Source: Bifidobacterium thermophilum
GTDB taxonomy: Bacteria > Actinomycetota > Actinomycetes > Actinomycetales > Bifidobacteriaceae
DNA length: 64,000 nt
Direction: 5' to 3'
NCBI GenBank assembly: GCA_000741495.1
Contig: JGZV01000009.1
Coordinates: 1 to 64,000 of the forward strand
This document shows, one piece after another, positions 9,582 through 19,234 of this stretch. How positions within the stretch are numbered: position 1 is the first letter of the stretch; each line of letters opens with the position of its first letter. A program made the translations under genes and the position numbers. Under the pieces are notes generated by a model. It was given only the letters and a program-made list of their open reading frames with translations, made no database searches and was not told where the DNA came from.

Positions 9582-10904
9582 TCACAGCAGTTCGGTCGCC
9601 GAGTCCACGCTCGTCGTCGCGGTGAACAGCGTCCGCCCGTCGCGCACGGACCGTAGCACGTCGCACCGCTCGTACACGGCGTTGAACACACTGTCCGCAT
9701 CCAGCACCACGAAGTTCGCGGGCTTGCCAACTTCCACACCGTACGAGTCACGCATGCCGAGCGTAGTCGCGCCGTTGACGGTGAGGAACTTCATCGCGTC
9801 ATCGATTTCGGGGAAACTCATCATCTGGGCCACGTGCAGCACGTAGTCGAGGATGATCATCATGTTGCCGTTGCCGAGTGGATACCACGGGTCTTGCATG
9901 GAATCCTGACCGAGCGACACGTTGACGCCGGCGTCGGTGAGTTCCTTGACACGCGTGATGCCGCGGCGCTTGGGGAAGGTGTCCTGCCGGCCCTGCAGGT
10001 AGAGGTTTTCGGTCGGGGCGCACGCGAAGTTGATGTGCGCAGCCTTGAGCAGCTTGGTCAGGTGGAAGAAGTACGCGTTGTCGGCCGATCCCAGGGAGCA
10101 CGTGTGACTCGCGGTGGTGCGGGGGCCGATGCCCGCACGGTAGGCGAGCGCGCTGAGCAGTTCCACGTAGCGTGAGTTCGGGTCGTCGGTTTCGTCGCAG
10201 TGTACGTCGATGAGCTTGTCATACTTGGAGGCCAGCTCGACCACCGTGTGCATGGAGCGCTCGCCGAATTCGCGGCACTGTTCGAAATGCGGGATGCCGC
10301 CCACGCAGTCGGCGCCCATGCGCAGGCCTTCTTCCACAAGGTCCGCGCCGCTTTCGCCGTTCGGTCCCTCGTAGGAGTACATGCCTTCCTGCGGGAAGGA
10401 GACGATCTGGATGGTCACCGTGTCTTTGAGCTCTTCCTTGAGTTCAAGGAGCGCTTTGAGCGAGGTGAGGTTCGGGTCGGTGACGTCCGCGTGGGAGCGG
10501 ATGTACTGGACGCCGTGACGCAGCTCCATGCCAATGGCCTTGCGGGCGCGTACCTTGATCTCGTCGACGGTGAGGTCGGATTTCGTGTCGCTCCAGCGTT
10601 GGATGCCCTCGAACAGGGTGCCGCTTTCGTTGACGGCGCCGGGCTTGCGTGCGGTGAACACGTAGTCGAGGTGCAGGTGAGTGTCGCAGAACGGCGGGGT
10701 GACGAGCTTGCCGCCGAGATCCACGGTTTCCACGCCGGTCATGTCGTAGCCTTGCGCGGGAAGGCTTGCGGCGAGGCCTTCGCCGATGGCGGCGAAACGG
10801 CCGTCTTCGACGAGGATGTCCTGGAGCGGGGCGGTCTGGGCTGCGGTGCTGCCGGGCTGTCCGGTGGCGATGTGGGCGTTGGTGAACAGGGTTCTGGTGG
10901 TCAT
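9582..10904 (-). CDS. Cytosine deaminase-like amidohydrolase
   Basis: A 440-aa amidohydrolase of the CodA family. The metal site is intact: PPFCDTHLHLD, HCDETDDP, TASHTCSLGS and the Asp in LGQDSMQDPW, plus SFPQEG as in E. coli CodA. It differs from the second paralogue at 14.7 kb: CDTHLHLD instead of VDPHVHLD and TCSLGSADNAY instead of TTAMGSYNDAY. It may therefore act on another base such as 5-methylcytosine, isocytosine or isoguanine. The ATG at 10904 follows GGAAGGAG. It diverges from pucR across a 157-bp region carrying the shared operator-like motif. Confidence 0.88.
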   Translation of the reverse strand: MTTRTLFTNAHIATGQPGSTAAQTAPLQDILVEDGRFAAIGEGLAASLPAQGYDMTGVETVDLGGKLVTPPFCDTHLHLDYVFTARKPGAVNESGTLFEGIQRWSDTKSDLTVDEIKVRARKAIGMELRHGVQYIRSHADVTDPNLTSLKALLELKEELKDTVTIQIVSFPQEGMYSYEGPNGESGADLVEEGLRMGADCVGGIPHFEQCREFGERSMHTVVELASKYDKLIDVHCDETDDPNSRYVELLSALAYRAGIGPRTTASHTCSLGSADNAYFFHLTKLLKAAHINFACAPTENLYLQGRQDTFPKRRGITRVKELTDAGVNVSLGQDSMQDPWYPLGNGNMMIILDYVLHVAQMMSFPEIDDAMKFLTVNGATTLGMRDSYGVEVGKPANFVVLDADSVFNAVYERCDVLRSVRDGRTLFTATTSVDSATELL

Positions 10905-11046
10905 GGTGTGCTCCTTCCTGCTGCCGTGCCGTCGTCTGCCGGTTTGCGCCGGCCGGTACGACGAATCGGGTTCGTAATGTATGTCGCCTATTGTGGGCGC
11001 GATGATGCGCGTTGCCGTAACGTGGAGGTGACGTCGCGAAGCCGAG

Positions 11047-11060
11047 AAATGGACAGTTTG
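11047..11060. promoter_or_regulatory. Candidate PucR operator before pucR
   Basis: AAATGGACAGTTTG ends one base before the pucR start codon, in the codA-like/pucR divergent region. Its near copy, AAATGGACAAATTG on the other strand (12 of 14 identical), lies upstream of codB. The placement suggests autoregulation. Confidence 0.5.
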
Positions 11061-11061
11061 T

Positions 11062-12846
11062 ATGACGCTGACGATGCATGACGTGATGACGGACCCGATG
11101 TTCGCTCGTACCGATCCGACAATCGAGGCGGGAGAAGCAGACATGGACCGCACGGTCCGTTGGGCGTACACGAATGAGCGGTACGATATCGCTTCGTTCC
11201 TGTCCGGCGGTGAACTGGTGATTATCGAAGGCAGCGCACTGCTCGGCCATATAGGCGACGACGAGATCATCCGATATGTGGACACGTTGGTGGACGCCGG
11301 CGTAGCAGGTCTTGCCATCGAACTCGTGGAGGGCGTGCGCACCGTGCCAAAGGCGATGATTGCTCGCGCGGACGAGCGTGGCCTGCCCGTCATCGGTATG
11401 CATCGGCGCATGCCGTTCGTCGACTTGTGCCAGTCCATCAACACCTCAATCGTCAAGGATCAGCTTCTGGTGCAGGTGCGCACCGACACACTCGCCACGA
11501 CGATGCGCACCCGGCTCGCCACGGCCCGCTCCGCGCAGGATGTCGCGAAAATCCTCAACGAGATTTTCGGCGAATCCGTGGCGATTTTTGATTCCGATGG
11601 CCTGGTGATCGCGCATTGCGGACCGTCGATTCGCCCGGCGGACGCCGATCATCCCGCGGAACGGACGCTGGCGCTGGACGTGCGCAAGAACGGCGGCCCG
11701 CTCGCAAGCATCGAAATCACCCAGCGCAATCGTCTCGCAGACGGAAGGATTGCAGACCGCGTCGATGAGGTGATCAAGCAGGTACTGCCCGCATTCGTGC
11801 AGACGCAGCCCCGCAACGCGATGCTTGCCCACGTGTTGCAGGGGCCAACGAACGGCTATCGGGCGGGAGAACAGGAGATCAACGATGCAGCCACCATGTT
11901 GCAGGCGATTGGACTGAGCGACGTGAAACACCTGATTCCGTTTGCTATCGGCATGGATTCGGTTTCGTCGTCAATCGACGCCGTCTCCCGGTGCCTGTCC
12001 GGCGACGAAGAGGATGATGCTTCAGACGAGGACACCATCGCGGATGTGCTAGAGGGGAACATGCTGTTCGGGCTGTATGCGACGGCTGACAGCGGCGATG
12101 ACAAGGGGCCTGGTTCGGGCGCGGAATTCGGCTCGGGCTTGGATACGGGCACGAATCCGGGCTCGGCCTCAGATGCAAATCCGGGTCCTGCCCAAGGCGG
12201 CGGTACTGGCAAGGCCGGCAATCGCGGCGACGCGGTGATGCGACTCAAACGGCGGCTCACAGATGTGGCCGCACTGCCTGGAACATGGTGCATATACGGC
12301 AGGGCGGTGCCGAGCGTCGGCATGCTGCTTGATGAATGCGGTCTGCTTCAGTTCGCCGCGCACGATGCCGCAGGCCTGCCCGGCACCGGTACGGTGACGA
12401 ATCTGTTGACCGCCGCGCCGCAACGACTGCTCGGCATCGGACACACGAGGGACGCCGCCGGCGCGTTGCAGTCACTGATGCTGGGAGACGCGCTGCCGAA
12501 TCAGGAATCGCTGATACGCACTTTGGAAGCCTGTTTTGACGCAGGTGGCAATATTTCTAAGGCGTGCGAACTGCTGAGGATTCATCGTCAGACGCTGTAC
12601 AACCGGCTGGCGAAAATCACCGAATTGACTGGCATCAGCAAAGAGGACAGCATGGCTTGGCCGCTGCTGCTGTGCGCCGCGAAACTCAAGGTCGCGGAAC
12701 TCCACGCTGAGGAATTTCAAGCCGTGGAGCCGGCGGACGGCGGGCAACAACCGGCGCGCTCCACGACATGGCGAGCCGAGACAACGGGCATGAGCACGGC
12801 AACGCGCAATCGCTGCACCAGCCAATCGCTTGGAAGCCCACGATAG
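11062..12846 (+). CDS. PucR-family transcriptional regulator
   Basis: Regulator with an N-terminal PucR domain (MHDVMTDPMF through VIGMHRRMPF) and a C-terminal helix-turn-helix of the HTH_30 type, ACELLRIHRQTLYNRLAKI, near residue 510. In Bacillus, PucR controls purine catabolism. Here it sits between two cytosine-deaminase-like genes and codB, so control of nucleobase salvage is the natural reading. An Asp/Gly/Ser-rich linker occupies residues ~345-395. No Shine-Dalgarno precedes the ATG at 11062, and a nearby in-frame ATG at 11074 could also be used; a leaderless message is possible. Confidence 0.88.
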   Translation: MTLTMHDVMTDPMFARTDPTIEAGEADMDRTVRWAYTNERYDIASFLSGGELVIIEGSALLGHIGDDEIIRYVDTLVDAGVAGLAIELVEGVRTVPKAMIARADERGLPVIGMHRRMPFVDLCQSINTSIVKDQLLVQVRTDTLATTMRTRLATARSAQDVAKILNEIFGESVAIFDSDGLVIAHCGPSIRPADADHPAERTLALDVRKNGGPLASIEITQRNRLADGRIADRVDEVIKQVLPAFVQTQPRNAMLAHVLQGPTNGYRAGEQEINDAATMLQAIGLSDVKHLIPFAIGMDSVSSSIDAVSRCLSGDEEDDASDEDTIADVLEGNMLFGLYATADSGDDKGPGSGAEFGSGLDTGTNPGSASDANPGPAQGGGTGKAGNRGDAVMRLKRRLTDVAALPGTWCIYGRAVPSVGMLLDECGLLQFAAHDAAGLPGTGTVTNLLTAAPQRLLGIGHTRDAAGALQSLMLGDALPNQESLIRTLEACFDAGGNISKACELLRIHRQTLYNRLAKITELTGISKEDSMAWPLLLCAAKLKVAELHAEEFQAVEPADGGQQPARSTTWRAETTGMSTATRNRCTSQSLGSPR

Positions 12847-12963
12847 CCGCGGACCTAGCAATAGTCGCGGGCCTAACAACCGATGTACACGCATCAGTCA
12901 AGGCGCCCAGCAAATCACCGGTCCGAATCAATCAGCACGCTTCACCCACGCTCAACAACTAGA

Positions 12964-12977
12964 CAATTTGTCCATTT
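12964..12977. promoter_or_regulatory. Candidate PucR operator before codB
   Basis: CAATTTGTCCATTT, the reverse complement of AAATGGACAAATTG, matches the site before pucR at 12 of 14 positions. It is inside GACAATTTGTC, itself nearly palindromic. It lies in the 309-bp gap 12847-13155, which otherwise shows no gene, 180 bp before the codB start. Confidence 0.5.
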
Positions 12978-13155
12978 GTCGTTCCGACACCGTAATCACC
13001 GGTTCACCATCGCGCAAATCACTCCGGCGATAGTACGAGGCAACCACTCATTGTCACGCATGTCATGAATCCAGCGATCCGTGATTCGCGATTCCCCGAG
13101 ATACCGGTCACGAACCCGGCAACAACAACGGCAAACAACAGAAAGGCGGTGCCCG

Positions 13156-14637
13156 ATGACGCAAAGCATGGCACTGGCATCAACTCATGAGATGCCATCG
13201 CAAATACCCGCGGTGGAACAAGCCGCAGCCGATACCAGCAATTACGAAGACTTCCTCTCAGTAGTGCCCGAACAGGCAAAGACCAAAAGCCTGTGGGGCC
13301 AGTTCTGGGTATGGTTCGGCGCGAACGTCGCCCCCATCAACTGGCTGCTTGGCGCTCTCGGCGTCCAGATGGGTCTGGGCCTGTGGGAGACTTTCGCCGT
13401 CATCCTTGCCGGCAACGTCATCGGCATGTCCGTCTTCGGCTGCATGGTGCTGCTCGGGCAACGCACGGGCCTGACCGGCATGCTGCTCGGCCGGCGCATT
13501 TTCGGCAGATACGGCAACTACATTCCGACAGCCATCCAGGCGATCGTAGTCATCGGCTGGTGCGCCATCAACACTTGGGTGGTGCTGGACTTGATCACCG
13601 CGCTGCTCATGAAAATCGGCCTGGTTGACTCCATCGAAGGCCATTTCGCGCTCAAGGCCTGCATCGGCGCCGTGGTCATGATCATTCAGGTCACCGTGTC
13701 TCTCTTCGGATATAAGGCGATATCAACGTTCGAAAAGTGGACTGTGCCGCCCACCGTCGCCATTCTTCTGGCCATGACCATCGCCGCGTGGGGCTTCATG
13801 GGCATCGATTGGAACTATGCAGGCAACCTCACCGGTACCGGCACCGACAAGATCGCCGCCATCTCTTCCATCATGACCGCCATCGGCATCGGCTGGGGCT
13901 TTACCTGGCTTACCTACGCCTGCGATTATTCACGTTTTGTCAGCCGTTCCGTTCCCCGCCGCAAACTGTTCGGCGCGAGCGCACTCGGACAGCTCATCCC
14001 CGTGGTGTGGCTTGGCCTGCTTGGCGCGACGCTCGCCACAAAATCCGGCAGCATTGACCCCGGCCAGCTTATTGTCGACAACTTCGGCGCGCTTGCCATT
14101 CCCGTACTGCTGCTGGTCGTGCATGGCCCGATCGCGACGAATATCCTGAACATCTACAGCTTCACGCTGTCGGTGCAATGCCTGGATCTCAAGATCAACC
14201 GTCGTGCCATCAATATCGCGGTCGGATTCTTCGCGTGGCTTGGCGTGTGCCTGTTCCTCAGCCTGTCCGACATCGGCAACACCCTTGACAGCTGGCTGTC
14301 CAGCGTCGCCGGATGGACATCGGTCTGGGGCGGCATCATGTTCGTTCACTTCTATGTCATCGAACGTCATCGTGACGACTTCTCCTCGGTTCTCGACGAA
14401 CCCGGCAGCGACGGCATCCCCGTGGTTCGTTGGCAGGCCATGGTCGCGTTCGTTCTCGGCCTGCTGATGACCTGGATGTTCAGCTATGGCGGGCTTCCCA
14501 TCTTCCAGGGTCCGATTTCCGCCGCTATCGGAGGCATCGACCTGTCATGGCTTGCGGGAATCGTCACCTCGGGCGGCGCGTACTATCTGCTCGCCCGCGC
14601 CACCAATCTGCGGGAACGCAACGCGTCCCTCGCCTGA
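13156..14637 (+). CDS. codB: Cytosine/purine permease, NCS1 family
   Basis: A 493-aa NCS1 symporter with about twelve hydrophobic segments. An N-terminal hydrophilic ~55 residues is followed by GQFWVWFGANVAPINW, the family's first-helix signature. The neighbouring codA next to it indicates uptake of cytosine or a related base. I start it at 13156, after AGAAAGGCGG; the frame extends upstream to 13081 without a ribosome site. A GC-rich hairpin separates it from the downstream codA. Confidence 0.92.
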   Translation: MTQSMALASTHEMPSQIPAVEQAAADTSNYEDFLSVVPEQAKTKSLWGQFWVWFGANVAPINWLLGALGVQMGLGLWETFAVILAGNVIGMSVFGCMVLLGQRTGLTGMLLGRRIFGRYGNYIPTAIQAIVVIGWCAINTWVVLDLITALLMKIGLVDSIEGHFALKACIGAVVMIIQVTVSLFGYKAISTFEKWTVPPTVAILLAMTIAAWGFMGIDWNYAGNLTGTGTDKIAAISSIMTAIGIGWGFTWLTYACDYSRFVSRSVPRRKLFGASALGQLIPVVWLGLLGATLATKSGSIDPGQLIVDNFGALAIPVLLLVVHGPIATNILNIYSFTLSVQCLDLKINRRAINIAVGFFAWLGVCLFLSLSDIGNTLDSWLSSVAGWTSVWGGIMFVHFYVIERHRDDFSSVLDEPGSDGIPVVRWQAMVAFVLGLLMTWMFSYGGLPIFQGPISAAIGGIDLSWLAGIVTSGGAYYLLARATNLRERNASLA

Positions 14638-14644
14638 CCACTCC

Positions 14645-14685
14645 AGGCGGCGCGCCTTCGGCAAGTCAGCCGGGGCGTGCCGCCT
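14645..14685 (+). terminator. Hairpin between codB and codA
   Basis: Stem AGGCGGCGCGCC (14645-14656) with GGCGTGCCGCCT (14674-14685), 12 pairs including one G-U. No T-tract follows, so it more likely tunes or protects the message than ends it. Confidence 0.45.
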
Positions 14686-14745
14686 CATTGTCGTCCCATG
14701 CTGTCATCCCTCATTGTCATCGCATGGTTTGTTGAAAGAAGCATC

Positions 14746-15996
14746 ATGATTATCCATAACGTGCATATCGAAAACTCTCCCGAAACGTCAGACGTCAAAA
14801 TCACGGACGGAGTCATCACCGCCATCGGAGCATCGCTGCAACCAACCGGGAATGACGAGGTGATTGATGCCCGAGGCGGGCTGCTAATCCCACCATTCGT
14901 AGACCCTCACGTGCATCTCGATGCGGCACTCACCGCGGGCGACCCGGAATGGAATGAGACCGGGACGCTTTTCGACGGTATTCGCATCTGGTCGGAACGC
15001 AAGAAGACCTTGACCGTCGAGGATGTCAAAGACCGCGCGAGACGGACACTGCTGATGATGGCGAAACGTGGAATCCAGTACGTCCGCACCCATGTGGATG
15101 TGACCGACCCGAGTCTCACCGCGTTGCACGCACTGCTTGAGCTTCGCGACGAAATCGAACCGTATGTGACACTGCAGATCGTCGCATTTCCGCAAGAGGG
15201 AATTCTCTCGTTCCCGCACGGCAAAGACCTCATGCGCGAAGCCGTCGAAGAAGGAGCCGACGTCGTAGGCGGCATTCCACACTTCGAGTTCACGGCCGAT
15301 TATGGCGCGCAATCGCTACGATTCCTGATGGATCTCGCCGAACGTAACGACCGGTTGGTCGATGTGCATTGCGATGAAATTGACGACCCGGCATCGCGCA
15401 ACCTCGAAACGCTCGCCACGCTCGCCTACGAGAGCGGCATGGGCGACCGGGTGACCGCAAGCCACACCACGGCGATGGGATCGTATAATGACGCGTACAC
15501 CTACAAGCTGTTCCGTTTGCTAAGAATGTCACGCATCAACTTCGTTTCCAACCCGCTGGTCAACATGCATCTGGGCGGGCGCTTCGATACGTATCCGAAG
15601 CGTCGCGGCTTGACTCGCGTAAAAGAGCTTTCCGAAGCGGGAATCAACGTCGCATTCGGCGAAGACGATATCCAAGATCCGTGGAGTCCGCTGGGAGCCG
15701 GCAATATGTTCGACGTGGTTCGCATGGGGTTGTATGCGGCGCAGCTCATGGGGTACGGACAGATCATGGATTCTTTCCGATATGTGACGTACAACGGCGC
15801 CAGCACGCTGCATCTGACACCCGCTGATTACGGCATCGCCGTCGGGAAGCCGGCGAACTGCATCGTGCTGAATGCCCCGGATTTCTATCATGCGCTCAAC
15901 GAGAACGTCGAGGTGCTCTACAGCATCCGACATGGTCGCGTCATTGCGCGGACGACGCCACATGAAACGCATCTTTTCAATCCGGAACATCACTGA
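14746..15996 (+). CDS. codA: Cytosine deaminase
   Basis: Deaminates cytosine to uracil and ammonia. The 416-aa protein tracks E. coli CodA closely: IPPFVDPHVHLD, THVDVTDPSLTAL, IVAFPQEGILS, IPHFEF, VHCDEIDDP, VTASHTTAM and FDTYPKRRG, with the catalytic Asp in FGEDDIQDPW. It follows codB, giving a transport-plus-deamination unit, and the first, more divergent deaminase lies on the other side of pucR. The start at 14746 has GAAAGAAG upstream; the frame extends to 14677 through codB's trailing hairpin and is not credible there. Confidence 0.95.
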   Translation: MIIHNVHIENSPETSDVKITDGVITAIGASLQPTGNDEVIDARGGLLIPPFVDPHVHLDAALTAGDPEWNETGTLFDGIRIWSERKKTLTVEDVKDRARRTLLMMAKRGIQYVRTHVDVTDPSLTALHALLELRDEIEPYVTLQIVAFPQEGILSFPHGKDLMREAVEEGADVVGGIPHFEFTADYGAQSLRFLMDLAERNDRLVDVHCDEIDDPASRNLETLATLAYESGMGDRVTASHTTAMGSYNDAYTYKLFRLLRMSRINFVSNPLVNMHLGGRFDTYPKRRGLTRVKELSEAGINVAFGEDDIQDPWSPLGAGNMFDVVRMGLYAAQLMGYGQIMDSFRYVTYNGASTLHLTPADYGIAVGKPANCIVLNAPDFYHALNENVEVLYSIRHGRVIARTTPHETHLFNPEHH

Positions 15997-16059
15997 TGAT
16001 GCCGTCGTCATCGCTTCGGCCGGCCTGCGTCGGGTGATTGCTCGGCGCGGGCCGGCCGT

Positions 16060-16154
16060 TGTGTGAGCCGGGACTCACAAAGGTGCCCCCAGGAGTGTCG
16101 AATAGAGCCAATCCCGCCACCGCGATGCCGGTTGTGTGAGTCAATCCTCACACA
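16060..16154. repeat. Pair of 22-bp dyad sites, family A
   Basis: Sites at 16060-16081 (TGTGTGAG-CCGGGA-CTCACAAA) and 16133-16154 (TGTGTGAG-TCAATC-CTCACACA) have centres 73 bp apart. The remainder of the gap 15997-16450 shows no gene; it leads into the ABC operon. Confidence 0.75.
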
Positions 16155-16450
16155 ATCACGCCCCGTCACAGCACCCCACCCCAAGCACCCGCCTTCCGCC
16201 GATAACAGAGAACCCGACATCCCGGCGCGCCGTCTGATATGCTGAATCGACTGTCCCCAGCGATACGAATTACTTATAGCGAGCGCGAGACCGCTGCCAT
16301 ACCGCCGCACATCGCGCGTGCCGGTAATTTCCCCGTGATGTGGGACAGGAATACTTTGGATAACGCAACACACCCTGCATGCCTGCATGCCGGACAGCTT
16401 CGCTCGAACAGACACGAGAAGACACGAGACACGGGAGAAAAGAGACGATC

Positions 16451-18067
16451 ATGGGTCACACACTCCGCACCGGCCGCATCAACCGGTCAACATTCGCAAT
16501 ATTCATCGCGGCCATCGCCGCCCTCACCCTCACGCTCGCCGGCTGCGGTTCCAGCACCGCCAAATCGTCTGGCGACGCCGACACGCTGACGGTCGCCATC
16601 TCGTCGGCGGTCAGCACGCTGAGTGTCAACCAGGAGGCGGGCAGCGCGAACTACCAGCTGGCGGCCCTCTACCAGGAGGGTCTCACCGGTGTCGACGGCA
16701 CGGGCAAGGTCATCCCGGCGCTCGCCACGTCATGGAAGTCCAGCGATAACAAGTCGTGGGTGTTCACGTTGCGCAAAAACGTGAAGCTGCATGACGGCAG
16801 CACGCTGACCGCCGACGACATCGCGTACGCGATCAACGTGGCCCGCGATTCGAAGAAATCCCCGGGCCTGTCGGTGTATTGGCCAAATTATGTGCAGTCC
16901 GCCGAGAAGACCGGCGACGACCAGATCACCATCACCTTGTCCAGCCCGCACAGCGATTTCCCGATCCAGGTGTCCAACGTGGCCGGCCTGTTCGTGACGT
17001 CGAAGAAGTTCTACGATGAGGCCGGTTCAAACTACGGCTCGTCCAAGAAGCTCATCGTCGGCACCGGCCCGTACAAAGTCACTGAATTCGACCCGTCCAG
17101 CCATGTGACGCTCACGAAGTTCAAGGATTATTGGGGCAAGAACAACGGGCCGCAAACGGTTCGCGTTGACTTTGTGACCGAGGATTCGACCCGTCAGCTG
17201 GCGTTCACCAGCGGCAAGGTTGACGTGTCGTTCAACGTGCCGGTGACGAGTGTCGCCCAGTGGCAGAAGAATGGCGCTTCCACAACCGCGTACGCCGACC
17301 GCTCCTACTACGGTCTGACTTTCGACCCGAATGTCGCTCCGTTCAACGATATCCACGTGCGTAGGGCGGTTTCCTACGCGGTGGACAAGAAGGCTATTGT
17401 TTCCGGCATTCTCAAGGGGTACGGCGAGGTTGCCACGGGTATTGACTCCCCTGAGCAGCTTGCCGGCTGGACCGACAACGATGCGAGCAAGGCGTCCAAG
17501 CAGGTGGCTAAACTTCCTGCGATCAGCTACGACATGAAGAAGGCGAAGGCTGAACTCAAGCAGTCTTCCCAGCCGGACGGTTTCACGGCGACGCTCACTT
17601 ACCCGACCGGTTATGCGCAGGCGGGTAAGGCGTCGCTTGCCATTGCGCAGAACCTCAAGGAGCTTGGTATCACACTCAACGTGAAGGAGGTTCCGCTGGA
17701 GCAGTGGCTGAGCGATATCGGCAACGGCAAGCAGGGTATCGGCTGGATGATCTACAATCCGACCACCCCGCAGCCGAACGAGGTCACGTCGTGGCTGCTG
17801 GCGGCGGGCGGTTCCGGCACGAACCCGGCTAATTGGAATAATGCTGAAGTGGCGGCGGAAACCGATAAGGTCGGCACGCTGGACCAGGAGTCCGACAAGC
17901 TGGCACTTGTGCTCAAGAGCACTACAACCGCACTGGATGAGGATATTTACTCGCCGATTTATTGGGGCAAGTCGGTGGTCGCTACGGCGAAGGGCGTGAA
18001 GCTCGCGAAGATCGGCACGTTCTGGCTCGGCACGAATTGGGCGGCGGATTTCAGCAAGAACGCGTAG
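16451..18067 (+). CDS. Peptide-type ABC transporter substrate-binding lipoprotein
   Basis: A 538-aa family 5 solute-binding protein. It has a lipoprotein signal: positive N-terminus, hydrophobic AIFIAAIAALTLTLAGC and the lipobox cysteine near residue 36. The family signature GLTGVDGTGKVIPALATSW and the LRKNVKLHDGSTLTADD block are present. It would capture peptides or a related ligand outside the cell for the permeases downstream. The ATG at 16451 has GAGAAAAGAG ahead of it. A strong hairpin follows the gene, which could keep this protein in excess over the membrane parts. Confidence 0.93.
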   Translation: MGHTLRTGRINRSTFAIFIAAIAALTLTLAGCGSSTAKSSGDADTLTVAISSAVSTLSVNQEAGSANYQLAALYQEGLTGVDGTGKVIPALATSWKSSDNKSWVFTLRKNVKLHDGSTLTADDIAYAINVARDSKKSPGLSVYWPNYVQSAEKTGDDQITITLSSPHSDFPIQVSNVAGLFVTSKKFYDEAGSNYGSSKKLIVGTGPYKVTEFDPSSHVTLTKFKDYWGKNNGPQTVRVDFVTEDSTRQLAFTSGKVDVSFNVPVTSVAQWQKNGASTTAYADRSYYGLTFDPNVAPFNDIHVRRAVSYAVDKKAIVSGILKGYGEVATGIDSPEQLAGWTDNDASKASKQVAKLPAISYDMKKAKAELKQSSQPDGFTATLTYPTGYAQAGKASLAIAQNLKELGITLNVKEVPLEQWLSDIGNGKQGIGWMIYNPTTPQPNEVTSWLLAAGGSGTNPANWNNAEVAAETDKVGTLDQESDKLALVLKSTTTALDEDIYSPIYWGKSVVATAKGVKLAKIGTFWLGTNWAADFSKNA

Positions 18068-18131
18068 CCTGATACGTGACACGTGATACCAGTTGTCGGA
18101 GGCCATCGCATGTGGCTGTCCGGTGACTGAC

Positions 18132-18172
18132 GGCTTGTCGCCCGTGGCGGATTCCGTCGCGGGCGACAAGCC
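18132..18172 (+). terminator. Intra-operon hairpin after the binding-protein gene
   Basis: Thirteen-pair perfect stem GGCTTGTCGCCCG (18132-18144) and CGGGCGACAAGCC (18160-18172), without a T-tract. Such stems after binding-protein genes often stabilise the upstream message or act as weak attenuators. Confidence 0.6.
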
Positions 18173-18238
18173 ATTCCCGCCAAACCAGCGCTTCGGCGGG
18201 GCCAAGTCCAGATGCGCATCGTAACGAAAGGCGGATTT

Positions 18239-19234
18239 GTGAAAGTCGCGAAGTTCATTGGCAGACGCCTGCTCAATCTGGTGATTCTGCTGTTCGTGCT
18301 GTCGCTGGTCACGTTCGGCCTGCTGTACTTGACGAACAGCGACCCGGCACGCACATTGGCCGGCGCGAAGAAAGTCAGTGCAACGCAGCTTGCGGCGATC
18401 CGCCACCAGTATCATCTTGACGAGCCGTTGTGGAAGCAGTATGCGATATGGCTCGGCAACGCGGTTCACGGGGATTTCGGCACGTCGATCCGTACGCAAC
18501 TGCCGGTGTCACAGATGATCGGGCAGCGCACATGGATTACGCTGACCTTGGCCCTGATGGCGCTTGCCATTGCGCTGCTCATCGGCTTGCCGCTTGGCGT
18601 GATTGCCGCGAAACGGCATGGCACATGGCGTGACGGGCTAATCACCGCGCTGGCCGTCGTCGGGCTGAGTGCCCCGAGTTTTGCGGTCGGTCTGCTGCTA
18701 CTCTACGTGTTCGCGGTCAAACTGGGCTGGTTCCCCGTGTACGGGCTGGGCGACGGGAGTTTCGCCGACGCCCTGCCTCATCTGCTGTTGCCGGCGATCA
18801 CGCTTGCGGTCGGCTTGTTCGCCGCGGTGATCAAGGTGTCGCGCGCTTCGCTGCTCGAGCAGGTGGAGTCGGATTACACGCTGTTCGCCAAGTCGCGAGG
18901 CGTTCCCCGCGGCACGATTACCCGCTGGCAGTTGCGTAATGCGGCGTTGCCGATCATGACATCGTCCGGCTTGCTGATCGCCTCGCTGATTTCCGGCACG
19001 GTGATTGTGGAGACGACGTTTTCACTTGGCGGCCTGGGCACGTTGCTTCAGGAGTCGGTGACGTTCAAGGATATTCCGGTCGTGCAGGCGGTGACGCTGC
19101 TGCTGGCGACCGTCATCTGTGTGACGACGGCGATTATCGACGCGTTGTACGCGCTGGTTGATCCACGATTGCGTCCAAGTGGTGGACACCGCGGTTCTGC
19201 CGACGCGCCGGCAAGCAAGGAAGGTGAGGCGTGA
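18239..19234 (+). CDS. ABC transporter permease, DppB/OppB type
   Basis: Inner-membrane permease with six predicted helices and the family's N-terminal amphipathic FIGRRLLNLVILLFVLSLVTF. The EAA-like loop is seen in DYTLFAKSRGVPRGTITRWQ. I start at a GTG at 18239, five bases after AAAGGCGG, which gives the canonical short N-terminus; the ATG at 18212 lacks a ribosome site. Its TGA overlaps the next gene's ATG by one base. Confidence 0.9.
   Translation: MKVAKFIGRRLLNLVILLFVLSLVTFGLLYLTNSDPARTLAGAKKVSATQLAAIRHQYHLDEPLWKQYAIWLGNAVHGDFGTSIRTQLPVSQMIGQRTWITLTLALMALAIALLIGLPLGVIAAKRHGTWRDGLITALAVVGLSAPSFAVGLLLLYVFAVKLGWFPVYGLGDGSFADALPHLLLPAITLAVGLFAAVIKVSRASLLEQVESDYTLFAKSRGVPRGTITRWQLRNAALPIMTSSGLLIASLISGTVIVETTFSLGGLGTLLQESVTFKDIPVVQAVTLLLATVICVTTAIIDALYALVDPRLRPSGGHRGSADAPASKEGEA

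Noticed and set aside
9226-9846. Plus-strand frame across the family A array
   Set aside because: It is a shadow of the array and of the codA-like gene on the other strand.
10905-11456. N-terminal extension of the codA-like gene
   Set aside because: The long frame runs through pucR on the other strand; the ATG at 10904 has an excellent ribosome site and matches family length.
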